A stretch of DNA of 64,000 nt from NCBI RefSeq assembly GCF_036240795.1, contig NZ_CP108454.1:8306001-8370000 (forward strand), read 5' to 3'. A model generated the notes under the pieces. That model did no database searches and was not told the DNA's origin. It saw only the letters and a list, made by a program, of their open reading frames with translations. The DNA is from Streptomyces sp. NBC_01268. Its GTDB lineage: Bacteria > Actinomycetota > Actinomycetes > Streptomycetales > Streptomycetaceae. Both the position numbers and the translations under genes were made by a program. This document shows positions 44,073-53,080 of this stretch, in pieces (positions within the stretch are counted from its first letter, which is position 1; each line of letters starts with the position of its first letter).

Positions 44073-45407
44073 TTATCGCCCGGCTCGCGTCCGCTCCTCG
44101 ATCCGGTGTCGTACGACGGTCGTCAGAGCCGACAGCCGGGTCGACGCGACCGGTACCGGTGGCACGGGGTCCTCGATGCGGCCCGCGGTCTCCGGCAGTG
44201 CGGCGAGGTCCGAATGGAACCGGGCGCGGGCGGCGGCCAGGGTGCCGGGGGGCTCCGTGCGGAGCCCACCGCGCATCACGGTGCGCAGCAGTGGCTCCGT
44301 GCCCTCGGGCGGCTCCTCGTTCGCCAGGCCGATGACGTCGCGGAGGCCGGGGCCGCGGAACACCTGCTTCGGGGCCGGAGCCGTCGCCTTCGCCGACGAG
44401 AGCTTCATGACGGGGTGGCCGTCGTACTCGACCAGCTTGTACGCAGCATCCAGATACGGTGCGTCGGCGGCCGTGCCGACCTTCGTCCCCACGGCGAAGA
44501 CGTCGATGGGCGCCCTGTCCCGTACGAGCGTGGCGACGGCGTACTCGTCGAGGCCGCCGCTCGCGATGATCTGCACGTCTCTCAGCCCCGCCGTGTCGAG
44601 TGCGGTACGGGCGCGTCGGGCGAGCGTGCCGAGGTCGCCGCTGTCGAGCCGGATCCCGCACCCCGGGCCGAGCCCCAAGTCGCCGAGGACGCGCGCGGCC
44701 GTCGCGACCCCGCGATCGGTGTCATACGTGTCGACCAGGAAGGTCACGGGACCCGGATGGGTGCGGGCGAAGGCGCGGAAGGCGTCCTCCTCCGAGGCGA
44801 AGGCCTCGATGTAGGAGTGGGCCATGGTGCCGGAGGCGGGAATGCCGTACCGGGTCGCGGCGGCGACATTGCTGGTGCCCGCGAACCCAACCAGGGCGCA
44901 GAGCCGGGCCGCCTGCATGCCGGCCGCAGGTCCGTGGTTCCGGCGCAGGGAGAAGTCCACCAGGGGCCGCCCGGCGGCGGCGAGCACACACCGCGCCGCC
45001 TTGGAGGCGACCGTCGTCTGGTGGCAGACGAGGGACAGCAGGTAGGTCTCCACCAGCTGGGCCTGCGGCAGGGGTGCAGTGACTTCCAAGAGCGGCTCGC
45101 CTGCGAGGACGAGTCGTCCTTCGGGCACGGCGCGGACCTGGCCGTCGAACGACAGGCCGTGCAGCGGTTCCAGGTCTTCGGCCGGCCGGCGCAGCGCCTC
45201 GGCGAACTCCCGGACGTCGGAGCGGCCCACGAGGAAGTGGGAAAGGTAGTCGAGGGCCGGTTCGAGCCCCGCCGCGACGAGAAATCCGCGCCCCGGGGGG
45301 AGGTCGCGTACGAAGAGGCTGAAGGTGGCCGGGGCCCGCATGTCCTCCCGCAGGTACGAGAGCGCCATCGTGACCTCGTACAGGTCGGTGCTGGTCACCG
45401 GGGACAT
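44073..45407 (-). CDS. pncB: nicotinate phosphoribosyltransferase
   Basis: A 444-residue enzyme joining nicotinate and PRPP for NAD salvage. Recognised segments: STDLYEVTMALSYL at the start, DFSLRRNHGPAAGMQAARL (with the conserved histidine), GIRLDSGDLGTLARRAR and VFAVGTKVGTAADAPYLDAA. Length fits the family. M. tuberculosis pncB2 (Rv0573c) is in the DosR regulon, which agrees with the context. It starts 53 nt after the CBS-BON stop, with a strong hairpin in between. The 113 bp between its 3' end and the channel gene start (43960-44072) hold no gene. Confidence 0.92.
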   Translation of the reverse strand: MSPVTSTDLYEVTMALSYLREDMRAPATFSLFVRDLPPGRGFLVAAGLEPALDYLSHFLVGRSDVREFAEALRRPAEDLEPLHGLSFDGQVRAVPEGRLVLAGEPLLEVTAPLPQAQLVETYLLSLVCHQTTVASKAARCVLAAAGRPLVDFSLRRNHGPAAGMQAARLCALVGFAGTSNVAAATRYGIPASGTMAHSYIEAFASEEDAFRAFARTHPGPVTFLVDTYDTDRGVATAARVLGDLGLGPGCGIRLDSGDLGTLARRARTALDTAGLRDVQIIASGGLDEYAVATLVRDRAPIDVFAVGTKVGTAADAPYLDAAYKLVEYDGHPVMKLSSAKATAPAPKQVFRGPGLRDVIGLANEEPPEGTEPLLRTVMRGGLRTEPPGTLAAARARFHSDLAALPETAGRIEDPVPPVPVASTRLSALTTVVRHRIEERTRAGR

Positions 45408-45448
45408 GCTTCGAACATGTACGGCGGACCCGTGACCTGCACCGGAAC

Positions 45449-45472
45449 GGCCGGACATGGCTATGTCCGGCC
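45449..45472. promoter_or_regulatory. 24-bp perfect palindrome/hairpin
   Basis: Ten-base arms GGCCGGACAT / ATGTCCGGCC around a 4-nt loop span the CBS-BON stop codon and lie 42 nt before the pncB start. On RNA this is a strong stem, suggesting a partial terminator between the two genes. On DNA it could be an operator. No U-run follows. Confidence 0.5.
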
Positions 45473-46114
45473 TTCGGCGGTGAGCTCGCACCGTACGTCC
45501 ACCACGCCCTCGACGGCGCGGGCCAGGCGGGCTGCGAGCGGGATGAGCGCGCTGTCGCGGACCTTGCCGGACAGCGTCACGACTCCGGCGTCGACGCGGA
45601 CCTCGACCCCACGCCGGGAGAGCGGGAAGAGGTGCTCGACGACGTCGCGGCGCACTGCGGCGGCGAGATCCTCGTCGGCGCGGAGGAAGACTTTGAGCAG
45701 GTCGGACCGGCTCACGATGCCCTGGATGACGCCGCTCGCGTCGACGACCGGCAGCCGCTTCACGCGATGGGAGGCCATGAGGCGGGCGGCCCGGGGCAGG
45801 GAGGCCTCGGGAGCGACGGTGACCGGGGGCGAGGTCATCAGGTCCTCGGCCCGGCGAGAACCGGCCTTGGCGGTGGCGTCGGGCCGTCGCATCTGTTCGA
45901 CGAGACCGAGGCGGTGGTCGTGGAACTCCTCCTTGAGGAGCAGATCGGCCTCGGACACCACCCCGACGACGCGGCCCTCGCCCTCGACGACTGGTACGGC
46001 CGTCACCTTCCACCGCTCCATGGCGGTGACGATCTCCTTGAAGTCCGCGCCGGGCTGGACGGCGACGACCTTCTTGGTCATCACGTCGGCGACGGTGAAC
46101 GGCTGAGGTGTCAT
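45461..46114 (-). CDS. CBS-CBS-BON protein
   Basis: A 217-residue paralogue. CBS motifs VMTKKVVAVQPGADFKEIVT and LMTSPPVTVAPEASLPRAAR are followed by a BON domain (VDAGVVTLSGKVRDS). A longer loop between them contains KEEFHDHRLGLVEQMRR, shared in style with 60869-61507. ATG 46114 is preceded by GGGAAGGAAAGAGCG. Paired boxes at 46154-46188 lie upstream. It precedes pncB. Confidence 0.88.
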   Translation of the reverse strand: MTPQPFTVADVMTKKVVAVQPGADFKEIVTAMERWKVTAVPVVEGEGRVVGVVSEADLLLKEEFHDHRLGLVEQMRRPDATAKAGSRRAEDLMTSPPVTVAPEASLPRAARLMASHRVKRLPVVDASGVIQGIVSRSDLLKVFLRADEDLAAAVRRDVVEHLFPLSRRGVEVRVDAGVVTLSGKVRDSALIPLAARLARAVEGVVDVRCELTAEGRT

Positions 46115-46153
46115 CGCTCTTTCCTTCCCTGAGGGATCGGCGGGCGGGCGCCG

Positions 46154-46188
46154 GGGCCGGGCAGGTCACAGCCTGGACCGTCGGGCCC
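46154..46188. promoter_or_regulatory. paired DosR/OsdR-like boxes upstream of CBS-BON/pncB
   Basis: GGGCCGGGCAGGTC (46154-46167) and GGACCGTCGGGCCC (46175-46188), 21 bp apart, fill the gap between the RNase-type MBL stop and the CBS-BON start. The first motif is identical to that at 32462-32475. Confidence 0.55.
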
Positions 46189-46191
46189 CGG

Positions 46192-47619
46192 TCAGCGGAC
46201 CAGGACGGCCTCCCCGGAGCGGGGTACGACGGCTGTCCAGCCGAGTTCGCGGTCGATGCGATCGCGGAGCGCCTCGGAGGCGGTCGGCTCGCCGTGGACG
46301 AGGTAGGTGGTGTGCGGGGGAGGTGCGCCGCGCAGCCAGTCCACGGTCTGTCCCGCGTCGGCGTGGGCCGAGAAGTGGGGCACGTCGGCGACCTCGGCTC
46401 GTACGGGCACGTACTCGCCGAACATCTTGAGCGTCCGGACCCCGTCCACGAGGTCCCGGGCCCGGGTGCCGGCGGCGGCGAAGCCGACCACGACCACGGC
46501 GTTGCGCGGGTCGGGCAGCAGCCGGCGGAGGTGGTGCAGGACCCGGCCGCCGGTGGCCATGCCGGCCGAGGAGACGATCACGGAGGGCCCGGTCGTGCTG
46601 TTGATGTCGATGGACTCCTGCACGGTGCGCGCCGCGAGGAACGGTTCCGGGCTCAGCGCGCCCTCTCCCTGTGCGAGGATCTCGGGCCGCAGCTCGGCGG
46701 AGCGCTCGCGTACGGCGTCCTGGTAGACGTCCAGCGCCGCGAGGGCCATGGGGCTGTCCACGTACACGGGTACCGAGCGGGGCAGGACGCCCGTGTCGCG
46801 CAGGCGGCCCAGTTCGTGCAGGACGATCTCGGTCCGGTCGATCGCGAAGGCCGGGATGACGACGGTGCCGTTCCGCGCGAGGGTGCGGGTGATGACGGAG
46901 GCGAACTCCGACCGGGCGGACTCCTGGTCATGGTGCCGGTCGCCGTAGGTGGACTCCATGAGGAGCACGTCTGCACCCGTGAACGGCTCCGGCGGCAGCA
47001 GCAGCGGGTGACCTGGGCGGCCCAGGTCACCGGAGGTGGCCAGGGTGTGGCCGTCCTCCAGCGTGAGGTGGGCCCATGCCGAGCCGAGGATGTGTCCGCC
47101 GTGGTGGAGTGTGAGCCGGGTGCCGGCCATGATCTCCACGTCCTCGCCGACGGCCACGGGGTCGAAGAACGCCAGGGTCTTCTCGACGTCCGAGTCGTCG
47201 TAGAGCGGCTTGGCCGGACGGTGCTTGGACCAGCCGTGTGCGTCGGCGTGCCGGGCGGCCTCCATCTGGAGCCGCGCGCTGTCGCGCAGCACGATCCCGG
47301 CGAGCCGGGCGGTGTGGGCGCTGGTCAGGATCGGACCCCGGAACCCCTGCCGCACCAGGCGGGGAAGATAGCCGCAGTGGTCCAGGTGGGCATGGGTGAC
47401 GACTACGGCGTCCACGTCCGCGGCGTCGCGGGCGAACCGCTCCCAGTTGCGGTGCCGCAGCTTCGCGAAACCCTGGAAGAGACCGCAGTCGAGGAGGATC
47501 CGCGCATGGTCGCTCTCGACCAGGAACTTGCTGCCGGTGACCGTTCCCACGCCACCCAGGAAACTCAGCAGGGCCGGCCGCGGGGGCGTGGGAGCGGGAT
47601 TCGGGGCTGCCTCGGACAT
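46192..47619 (-). CDS. metallo-beta-lactamase/beta-CASP ribonuclease
   Basis: A 475-residue enzyme. MBL motif 2 is [15 protein letters not shown]; later motifs include [16 protein letters not shown] and the beta-CASP segment with PAFAIDRTE and [15 protein letters not shown]. The C-terminal [15 protein letters not shown] completes the zinc site. This domain order is that of RNA-processing exo/endonucleases (YSH1/CPSF73-like). It starts at ATG 47619 behind GAAGGAGGGACGGCC. It is divergent from the alcohol dehydrogenase and shares boxes at 47685-47719. RNA turnover on entry to dormancy is a plausible role. Confidence 0.88.
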   Translation of the reverse strand: MSEAAPNPAPTPPRPALLSFLGGVGTVTGSKFLVESDHARILLDCGLFQGFAKLRHRNWERFARDAADVDAVVVTHAHLDHCGYLPRLVRQGFRGPILTSAHTARLAGIVLRDSARLQMEAARHADAHGWSKHRPAKPLYDDSDVEKTLAFFDPVAVGEDVEIMAGTRLTLHHGGHILGSAWAHLTLEDGHTLATSGDLGRPGHPLLLPPEPFTGADVLLMESTYGDRHHDQESARSEFASVITRTLARNGTVVIPAFAIDRTEIVLHELGRLRDTGVLPRSVPVYVDSPMALAALDVYQDAVRERSAELRPEILAQGEGALSPEPFLAARTVQESIDINSTTGPSVIVSSAGMATGGRVLHHLRRLLPDPRNAVVVVGFAAAGTRARDLVDGVRTLKMFGEYVPVRAEVADVPHFSAHADAGQTVDWLRGAPPPHTTYLVHGEPTASEALRDRIDRELGWTAVVPRSGEAVLVR

Positions 47620-47684
47620 GGCCGTCCCTCCTTCGGAACGTGTACCGGTCTCCACCCTCGCATCCTGACCCGGCACGCCCCGAG

Positions 47685-47719
47685 AGTCCGTACGGGCACA
47701 TCGGGGGACCGACCGGCCC
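47685..47719. promoter_or_regulatory. paired DosR/OsdR-like boxes between MBL and ADH genes
   Basis: AGTCCGTACGGGCA (47685-47698, 10 of 12) and GGACCGACCGGCCC (47706-47719, 12 of 12) are 21 bp apart in the divergent gap between starts 47619 and 47820. The second is identical to 29736-29749. Confidence 0.6.
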
Positions 47720-47752
47720 ATGCGTCGCCCGGGTACCGGACGCAGCCTGGTG

Positions 47753-47800
47753 GACGAGGACCACAGCGACGTGCAAGACGAGGACCGCAGCGACGTGCAA
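47753..47800 (+). repeat. 24-bp tandem repeat in the ADH leader
   Basis: Two abutting copies of a 24-mer (starting GACGAGGACC, ending CGACGTGCAA) differ at a single base. They lie 20-67 bp before ATG 47820, between the boxes and the ribosome site, so they are probably in the 5' leader. Confidence 0.75.
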
Positions 47801-47819
47801 CAGGAAGGTGGTGGGCGCC

Positions 47820-48899
47820 ATGAAGGCACTCGTCTTCCACGAGCCGGGGCGTATCGCCTGGCAGGACGTACCCGACCCGGTCGTCGAGGATCCCGCGGAC
47901 GCGATCGTCCGGGTCGACGCCGTCACCATCTGCGGCACGGACCTGCACATCCTGAAGGGGGACGTCCCGGAGGTGACGCCCGGACGGGTCCTCGGACACG
48001 AGGCGGTCGGCACGGTGGTGGAGACCGGAGGCGACGTCCGCACGGTACGACCGGGCGACCGCGTCCTGGTCTCCTGCGTCACGGCCTGCGGAAGGTGCCG
48101 CTTCTGCCGTGAGAGCCGTTACGGACAGTGCCGGGGCGGAGGCGGCTGGATCCTCGGCCACACCGTCGACGGCACCCAGGCCGAGTACGTCCGGGTGCCC
48201 TTCGCCGACCTGTCGGTCCACCCGCTGCCGGAGGCGATCGATGACTTCGACGCCGTCCTGCTCGCCGACATCTTCCCCACCGCGTACGAGGTCGGGGTCC
48301 TGAACGGCGCGGTGCACCCCGCCGACACGGTGGTCGTGGTCGGCGCCGGCCCCATCGGCCTCGCCGCCGTCATCACGGCGGGCCTCTACAGTCCCGGCCG
48401 CATCGTCGCCGTCGACCTTGCCGAGTCCCGGCTGAGCGCCGCCCGCGCCCTCGGCGCGGACGCCACCGTGAACGCCGGGGAAGGCCCCGAGCAGCTCGTC
48501 GCGGATCTGACCGACGGCCTCGGCGCCGACGTCGTCATGGAGGCCGTCGGTGTCCCGGAGGCGTTCGAGATGTGCACACGCATGGTCCGACCAGGCGGCA
48601 GGGTGGCCAACATCGGAGTCCACGGCAAGCCCGCGACCCTTCATCTCGAAGACCTGTGGATCAAGGACGTCACGATCACGACGGGCCTCGTGGACACCTC
48701 GTCCACACCCATGCTGCTGCGCATGATGGCCGCAGGGCGGCTGCCGTCGGCAGCACTGCTCACCCACCGGTTCGAGCTGGGGGAGATGGAGGAGGCGTAC
48801 GACGTCTTCGGCCGCGCGGCCGAGACCGGCGCCATCAAGGTCGCGCTGGGCGGCCCGCAGCACACGGTCGTGAGCCTCCCCGACACATCGGCGGCTTGA
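47820..48899 (+). CDS. zinc-dependent alcohol dehydrogenase
   Basis: A 359-residue medium-chain dehydrogenase. Catalytic zinc ligands lie in [11 protein letters not shown] and [10 protein letters not shown]; the structural zinc site is [15 protein letters not shown]. The Rossmann motif is [14 protein letters not shown]. It is close to the tetrameric ADH/threonine dehydrogenase-like group oxidising alcohols with NAD(H). ATG 47820 follows AGGAAGGTGG. It is coupled by a TGATG overlap to the HAD gene and thus to the GH65 gene. The natural substrate is unknown. Confidence 0.9.
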   Translation: MKALVFHEPGRIAWQDVPDPVVEDPADAIVRVDAVTICGTDLHILKGDVPEVTPGRVLGHEAVGTVVETGGDVRTVRPGDRVLVSCVTACGRCRFCRESRYGQCRGGGGWILGHTVDGTQAEYVRVPFADLSVHPLPEAIDDFDAVLLADIFPTAYEVGVLNGAVHPADTVVVVGAGPIGLAAVITAGLYSPGRIVAVDLAESRLSAARALGADATVNAGEGPEQLVADLTDGLGADVVMEAVGVPEAFEMCTRMVRPGGRVANIGVHGKPATLHLEDLWIKDVTITTGLVDTSSTPMLLRMMAAGRLPSAALLTHRFELGEMEEAYDVFGRAAETGAIKVALGGPQHTVVSLPDTSAA

Positions 48900-49672
48900 T
48901 GAACGGCCGAGGCCCGGACTCTCGGCCCCCGGAGAGCGTCGTCCTCGACACCGACGGTGTACTGCTCGACTCCGCCGTCGTGCACGCGGCGGCGTGGAAG
49001 ATCGCCTTCGACGCCTGCCTCGACCGCCTGGCGCCCGACGACGGAACACAGCCTCCCTTCGACGCGGACGCCGAATACCGCCGACTGGTCGACGGTAGGT
49101 CCCGGTACGACGGCGCCGCGGCCTTCCTCACCGCCCGCGGCCTTCACCTCCCACCGGGAGATTCCCACGACGCCCCCGGCCACGGCACGGTCTGGGCCGT
49201 CGCGGCACACAAGGAACGGGCGTTCGTCGATCTGCTGCGTACGAAAGGGGTCACGGCCTTCGCCGACGCAGGGCCCGCCCTCAGGGCTCTGCGCACGGCG
49301 GGCGTGCCGTGCGCAGCCGTCTCCGCCTCCCGGCACGCCCGGGCACTGATCCGTGCCGCCGGGCTCGCCGGTCTCCTCACAGTGATCGTGGACGGCGAGG
49401 ACGCCGCCAGGCTCGGTCTCGCCGGCAAGCCGGACCCCGCGCTCTTCCTGCGGGCGGCCGCCCTGCTGGGCAGCCGCCCCCAGGAGACCGCGGTCGCCGA
49501 GGACGCCCTCGCCGGAGTCGAGGCCGCGCGAAGCGGCGGCTTCGGTCTTGTCGTCGGTGTCGACCGCACACCGCTGGGGCGCGCAGCAGCCCTCCTGCGG
49601 GATCAGGGTGCCGACCTGGTGGTTCCCGATCTGACCACGCTGGTCCGGAGCGTGTGGGGTGAGCGCGGATGA
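48899..49672 (+). CDS. HAD-family phosphatase/phosphomutase (beta-PGM-like)
   Basis: A 257-residue haloacid-dehalogenase protein. Motif I is VVLDTDGVLLDS with nucleophile and acid/base aspartates, motif II AVSASRHARAL, motif III GLAGKPDPALF and motif IV VAEDALAGVEAARSGG. It resembles beta-phosphoglucomutase, which converts the beta-glucose 1-phosphate made by GH65 phosphorylases; the GH65 gene overlaps by 4 nt. M. tuberculosis Rv2006 (DosR regulon) fuses an N-terminal HAD and a C-terminal GH65 in one protein. Confidence 0.85.
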   Translation: MNGRGPDSRPPESVVLDTDGVLLDSAVVHAAAWKIAFDACLDRLAPDDGTQPPFDADAEYRRLVDGRSRYDGAAAFLTARGLHLPPGDSHDAPGHGTVWAVAAHKERAFVDLLRTKGVTAFADAGPALRALRTAGVPCAAVSASRHARALIRAAGLAGLLTVIVDGEDAARLGLAGKPDPALFLRAAALLGSRPQETAVAEDALAGVEAARSGGFGLVVGVDRTPLGRAAALLRDQGADLVVPDLTTLVRSVWGERG

Positions 49673-52059
49673 CCACCGGCTGGACGTGGCACTACGACCG
49701 GTACGACCCGGAACGCGAGCCGCTGGTCGAAGCGCTCTGCACCCTGGGTAACGGCCGGTTCGCCACTCGGGGCTCTGCTCCCGAGTGCACTGCCGGGGGC
49801 GCGCACTACCCGGGCACCTATATGGCCGGCTGTTACGACCGGCTCACCTCGGCGGTCGCAGGGCAGCAGGTCGAGAACGAGGATCTCGTCAACCTTCCGA
49901 ACTGGACGCTGCTGCGCTATCGCTGCCTGCCGGACGACGGTCCGCCGGGCGACTGGCTCACCCCCGACGCCGGCGAACTGCGCCACTACGACGTGCAGCT
50001 CGACCTGCGTGCGGGGGTTCTCACGCGACGTCTGTTCTTCGAGGACGGTCACGGGCGGGGCCTGCGCGTCAGCCACATCCGCCTCGTTCACATGGGGGAT
50101 CCCGGACTGGCGGCCCAGTGCACCCTCTTCCGCGCCTACGGCTGGAGCGGTTCCGTCGAGGTGCAGTCGGCTCTCGACGGGGCCGTCACCAACGCCGGAA
50201 TCGAGCGCTATCGGCACCTGGACGGGCGCCATCTCACCGACCACCGGACCGGATTCGAGGCCGACGGCGTGGCCTGGATCTCTTGCCGTACGGTCGCCCC
50301 AGGCATCCGGATCGCCATGGCCGTGCGCACGGTCACTCGCCCCGCGCGGTCAGCGCGGGAGGTCGCCACCTCGACCGGCACCGAACAGACGTACCGCCTG
50401 CCAGTCGTTCCCCGCCGCTCGGCGATGGTCGTGAAGACCCTGGCGCTGCACACATCGATGGACTGGCCCGCCGCCGACCCGCTCACGGCGGCCACTGACG
50501 TGATCGCTCGCACTCCGGCCTTCCCCCGGCTGCTCGCCGCACACAAGGCGGCCTGGAAGCGAGTCTGGGAGGCGGGCGAGCTGCATGTGCCCGGTGAGGC
50601 CGGCCGCATCCTGCGGCTGCACATGGTCCACGTGCTGCAGACGCTGTCCCCGCACACGGCGGAACTCGACGTGGGCGTGCCCGCGCGCGGACTGCACGGT
50701 GAGGCCTATCGAGGACACGTCTTCTGGGACGAGCTCTTCGTCCTGCCCTATCTCGACCTTCATTTCCCCGAGGTGGCCCGTGCCCTGCTCATGTACCGGC
50801 ACAGGCGGCTGCCGGCCGCCCGTGAGGCCGCCCGCCGCGCCGGCCAGTCAGGGGCCATGTATCCCTGGCAGAGCGCGAGTTCGGGCCGCGAGGAGACCCA
50901 GGTCGTGCACCTCAATCCGCGCTCAGGACGATGGCTGGCGGACCGTTCCCGGCTTCAGCGTCACGTGGGCTCCGCTGTCGCCTTCAACATCTGGAAGTAC
51001 GCGCAGGCCACCGGCGACCGAGGATTCCTCCATTCCGCCGGCGCGGAGATGCTCCTCGAGGTGGCCCGTTTCTGGGCCGGGGCCGCCACGTTCGACCCGG
51101 CGCTCGGCCGCTACCGCATCCGTGGGGTCGTGGGACCGGACGAGTACCACGACGCCTATCCCGATGCCGCGACGCCCGGGATCGACGACAACGCCTACAC
51201 CAACACGACCGCCGCCTGGGTGCTCGCCCGCGGCCTCGACCTGCTCGGCGAACTGCCCGAGGCTCGCCGTTCGGAACTGGCGGAGCAACTGTCCTTGGAC
51301 GACGCCGAGCTCACTCGCTGGGAGGACGTCTCGCGCCGCCTGTACGTGCCGTTCCACAGGGGCGTGGTCAGCCAGTTCGACGGGTACGGAGAGCTGGCGG
51401 AACTCGACTGGGAGGCGTACCGAGCCCGTTACGGCGACATCCGCAGACTCGACCGGATCCTGGAGGCCGAGGACGACACGGTCAACCGCTACCAGGCCTC
51501 GAAGCAGGCCGACACCCTCATGCTCGGCTACCTCTTCCGGCCCGACGAGCTGTACGGCCTGTTCGGCCGGCTCGGCTACGCGCTGGACGACGAGGTGTGG
51601 CGCGCCACCGTCTCGTACTACCTGCGGCGCACCAGCCACGGCTCGACGCTCAGCAGCCTCGTCCACGGCTGGGTCCTGGCCCGGCAGAAGGGCCCCGACG
51701 CCTGGCGGTACTGCGAGGAGGCCCTGCTCGCCGACGTGGCCGACGTCCAGGGCGGAACCACGGGGGAGGGCATCCACCTCGGTGCGATGGCGGGCACGAT
51801 CGACCTTGTGGAACGCGGGATCACCGGCCTGGAAACGGGACCGGAAGGGCTCCGAGTCGCTCCGGTGCCAATGGCGGAGATTCCGCGGTTCACCTTCACC
51901 CTGTGCGTCGGCCCTCATCGAGGGGTGCGCCTGCGGGTCCTCCCCGGACGGTTGGCCATCCGGGTTCCCGCCTCGCCCGAAGGCCCGCTCTCCGTCACAC
52001 TCCCCGGCGACCGGCGGGTGACCGTCGCACCCGGACAGGAGTGCTGGTTCCGTCTGTGA
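49669..52059 (+). CDS. GH65 disaccharide phosphorylase
   Basis: A 796-residue glycoside hydrolase family 65 protein. The N-terminal beta-sandwich starts WTWHYDRYDPEREPLVEALC; the (alpha/alpha)6 barrel contains the general acid in VVGPDEYHDAYPDAAT (Glu at about 490) and the phosphate-binding-like RRTSHGSTLSSLVHGW. Such enzymes phosphorolyse maltose, trehalose or kojibiose to beta-glucose 1-phosphate. The partner HAD gene supports phosphorolysis, and trehalose is a natural candidate in dormant actinobacteria. The exact sugar is not decided. It converges with the nitroreductase, 9 bp between the stops. Confidence 0.88.
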   Translation: MTTGWTWHYDRYDPEREPLVEALCTLGNGRFATRGSAPECTAGGAHYPGTYMAGCYDRLTSAVAGQQVENEDLVNLPNWTLLRYRCLPDDGPPGDWLTPDAGELRHYDVQLDLRAGVLTRRLFFEDGHGRGLRVSHIRLVHMGDPGLAAQCTLFRAYGWSGSVEVQSALDGAVTNAGIERYRHLDGRHLTDHRTGFEADGVAWISCRTVAPGIRIAMAVRTVTRPARSAREVATSTGTEQTYRLPVVPRRSAMVVKTLALHTSMDWPAADPLTAATDVIARTPAFPRLLAAHKAAWKRVWEAGELHVPGEAGRILRLHMVHVLQTLSPHTAELDVGVPARGLHGEAYRGHVFWDELFVLPYLDLHFPEVARALLMYRHRRLPAAREAARRAGQSGAMYPWQSASSGREETQVVHLNPRSGRWLADRSRLQRHVGSAVAFNIWKYAQATGDRGFLHSAGAEMLLEVARFWAGAATFDPALGRYRIRGVVGPDEYHDAYPDAATPGIDDNAYTNTTAAWVLARGLDLLGELPEARRSELAEQLSLDDAELTRWEDVSRRLYVPFHRGVVSQFDGYGELAELDWEAYRARYGDIRRLDRILEAEDDTVNRYQASKQADTLMLGYLFRPDELYGLFGRLGYALDDEVWRATVSYYLRRTSHGSTLSSLVHGWVLARQKGPDAWRYCEEALLADVADVQGGTTGEGIHLGAMAGTIDLVERGITGLETGPEGLRVAPVPMAEIPRFTFTLCVGPHRGVRLRVLPGRLAIRVPASPEGPLSVTLPGDRRVTVAPGQECWFRL

Positions 52060-52068
52060 GGGGGCGGT

Positions 52069-53058
52069 TCAGTCGAAGGTGAGCACCTCGGCGACGGGCC
52101 GACGCGGCGTGGCCCGCCCCTGGGGACCGTAGCCCAAGCGGAGCACCATGTGGACGAAGGCCGCTGTCGAAGCCGGATCGCGTATGACGGAGCGGAGTTC
52201 GGACCACTCCAGGGGTTGTGACATGAGGGAGGTGGACAGACCGTCAAGGGTGGCGCGGAGCAGAACCCGGTGCAGCGCCTGGCCTGCCATCAGCCACTGC
52301 CGCGGATTGTCCTCGACCGTGCCGAGGAGGGCGATCTGCGGCCGCTTCTCGAAGCGCGCCGAAGCGCGGTCCGGGACGTGCCGGGGTGAGTCGAAGTCCC
52401 GGACCGGAGAGGTGACGTCGTACTGCCGAGGGCCGAAGGCGTACGAAGGGATGCCCTCGGTCTCGGAGTCCTCGCCGGACGCACTCGTGCGCGTCCATGC
52501 GGCGATCTCCGCGCGAACCGCCGCGTCAGCGGCCTCGAACCTTTCGGAGTCGTGGACGATCTCAAGGACGGCGTCGGTGTGCCAGTCGCCCGGCACGACC
52601 AACTGGCAGCCCTCCAGGAGGGCCGAGGCCCGCAGACCGTCGATCACCTCGGAGGGGATTCGCTCCTCGGTGAAGGGGAACCGACTGGTGTGGCGCCGCG
52701 ACAGGGCGGCGTGGAGCGCGACGAGACCGCGGTCGACGTCGTCCGCACCATGGAGTTCCACGTCGGCGAAGTGCCAGCGGTCCTCGGGGCGGGGCAGCAG
52801 CCGGACCGCGGCATGCGGGCCTCTGTGCGCGGCGGCGACCCGCAGACCGAACAGGGCGGCGCCGCACCCTAGGTGGAGGGCACGGTGGTCCGGGTCCTCC
52901 ACCGGCATGGCGCGCAACGGATCGCCGTGCAGCTCGATGACGCCGGTGCCCGTCTTGCAGACGAACTTCCACGGCTGTGCGTTGTGCATCGAGGGAGCCG
53001 TGACGGCGTCTTCGATCAGCGACGTCACGAGGGATCGGGTCAGAGCGGTGGTAGACAC
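52069..53058 (-). CDS. Acg-family nitroreductase-like protein
   Basis: A 329-residue protein with two nitroreductase-like halves. The N-terminal region has DAVTAPSMHNAQPWKFV, the FMN-phosphate/substrate segment; the middle has SRRHTSRFPFTEERIP; the C-terminal half includes MAGQALHRVLLRATLDGLST. It is closest to the mycobacterial Acg family (Rv2032, Rv3131, Rv3127), all DosR-regulated. Some Acg proteins bind FMN without reducing typical substrates, so sequestration rather than catalysis is possible. It follows the CBS-BON gene by 22 nt in one operon. Confidence 0.88.
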   Translation of the reverse strand: MSTTALTRSLVTSLIEDAVTAPSMHNAQPWKFVCKTGTGVIELHGDPLRAMPVEDPDHRALHLGCGAALFGLRVAAAHRGPHAAVRLLPRPEDRWHFADVELHGADDVDRGLVALHAALSRRHTSRFPFTEERIPSEVIDGLRASALLEGCQLVVPGDWHTDAVLEIVHDSERFEAADAAVRAEIAAWTRTSASGEDSETEGIPSYAFGPRQYDVTSPVRDFDSPRHVPDRASARFEKRPQIALLGTVEDNPRQWLMAGQALHRVLLRATLDGLSTSLMSQPLEWSELRSVIRDPASTAAFVHMVLRLGYGPQGRATPRRPVAEVLTFD

Positions 53059-53080
53059 GGTTCGTCCTGTCTGCGCTGAG

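Noticed and set aside
44070..46106. Long plus-strand frame opposite pncB and CBS-BON
   Set aside because: Both minus-strand genes have conserved motifs over their full length; the opposite frame has none.
37028..47800. Short tandem repeats as a possible CRISPR array
   Set aside because: Copies are only two or three, directly abutting, with no spacers and no cas genes.
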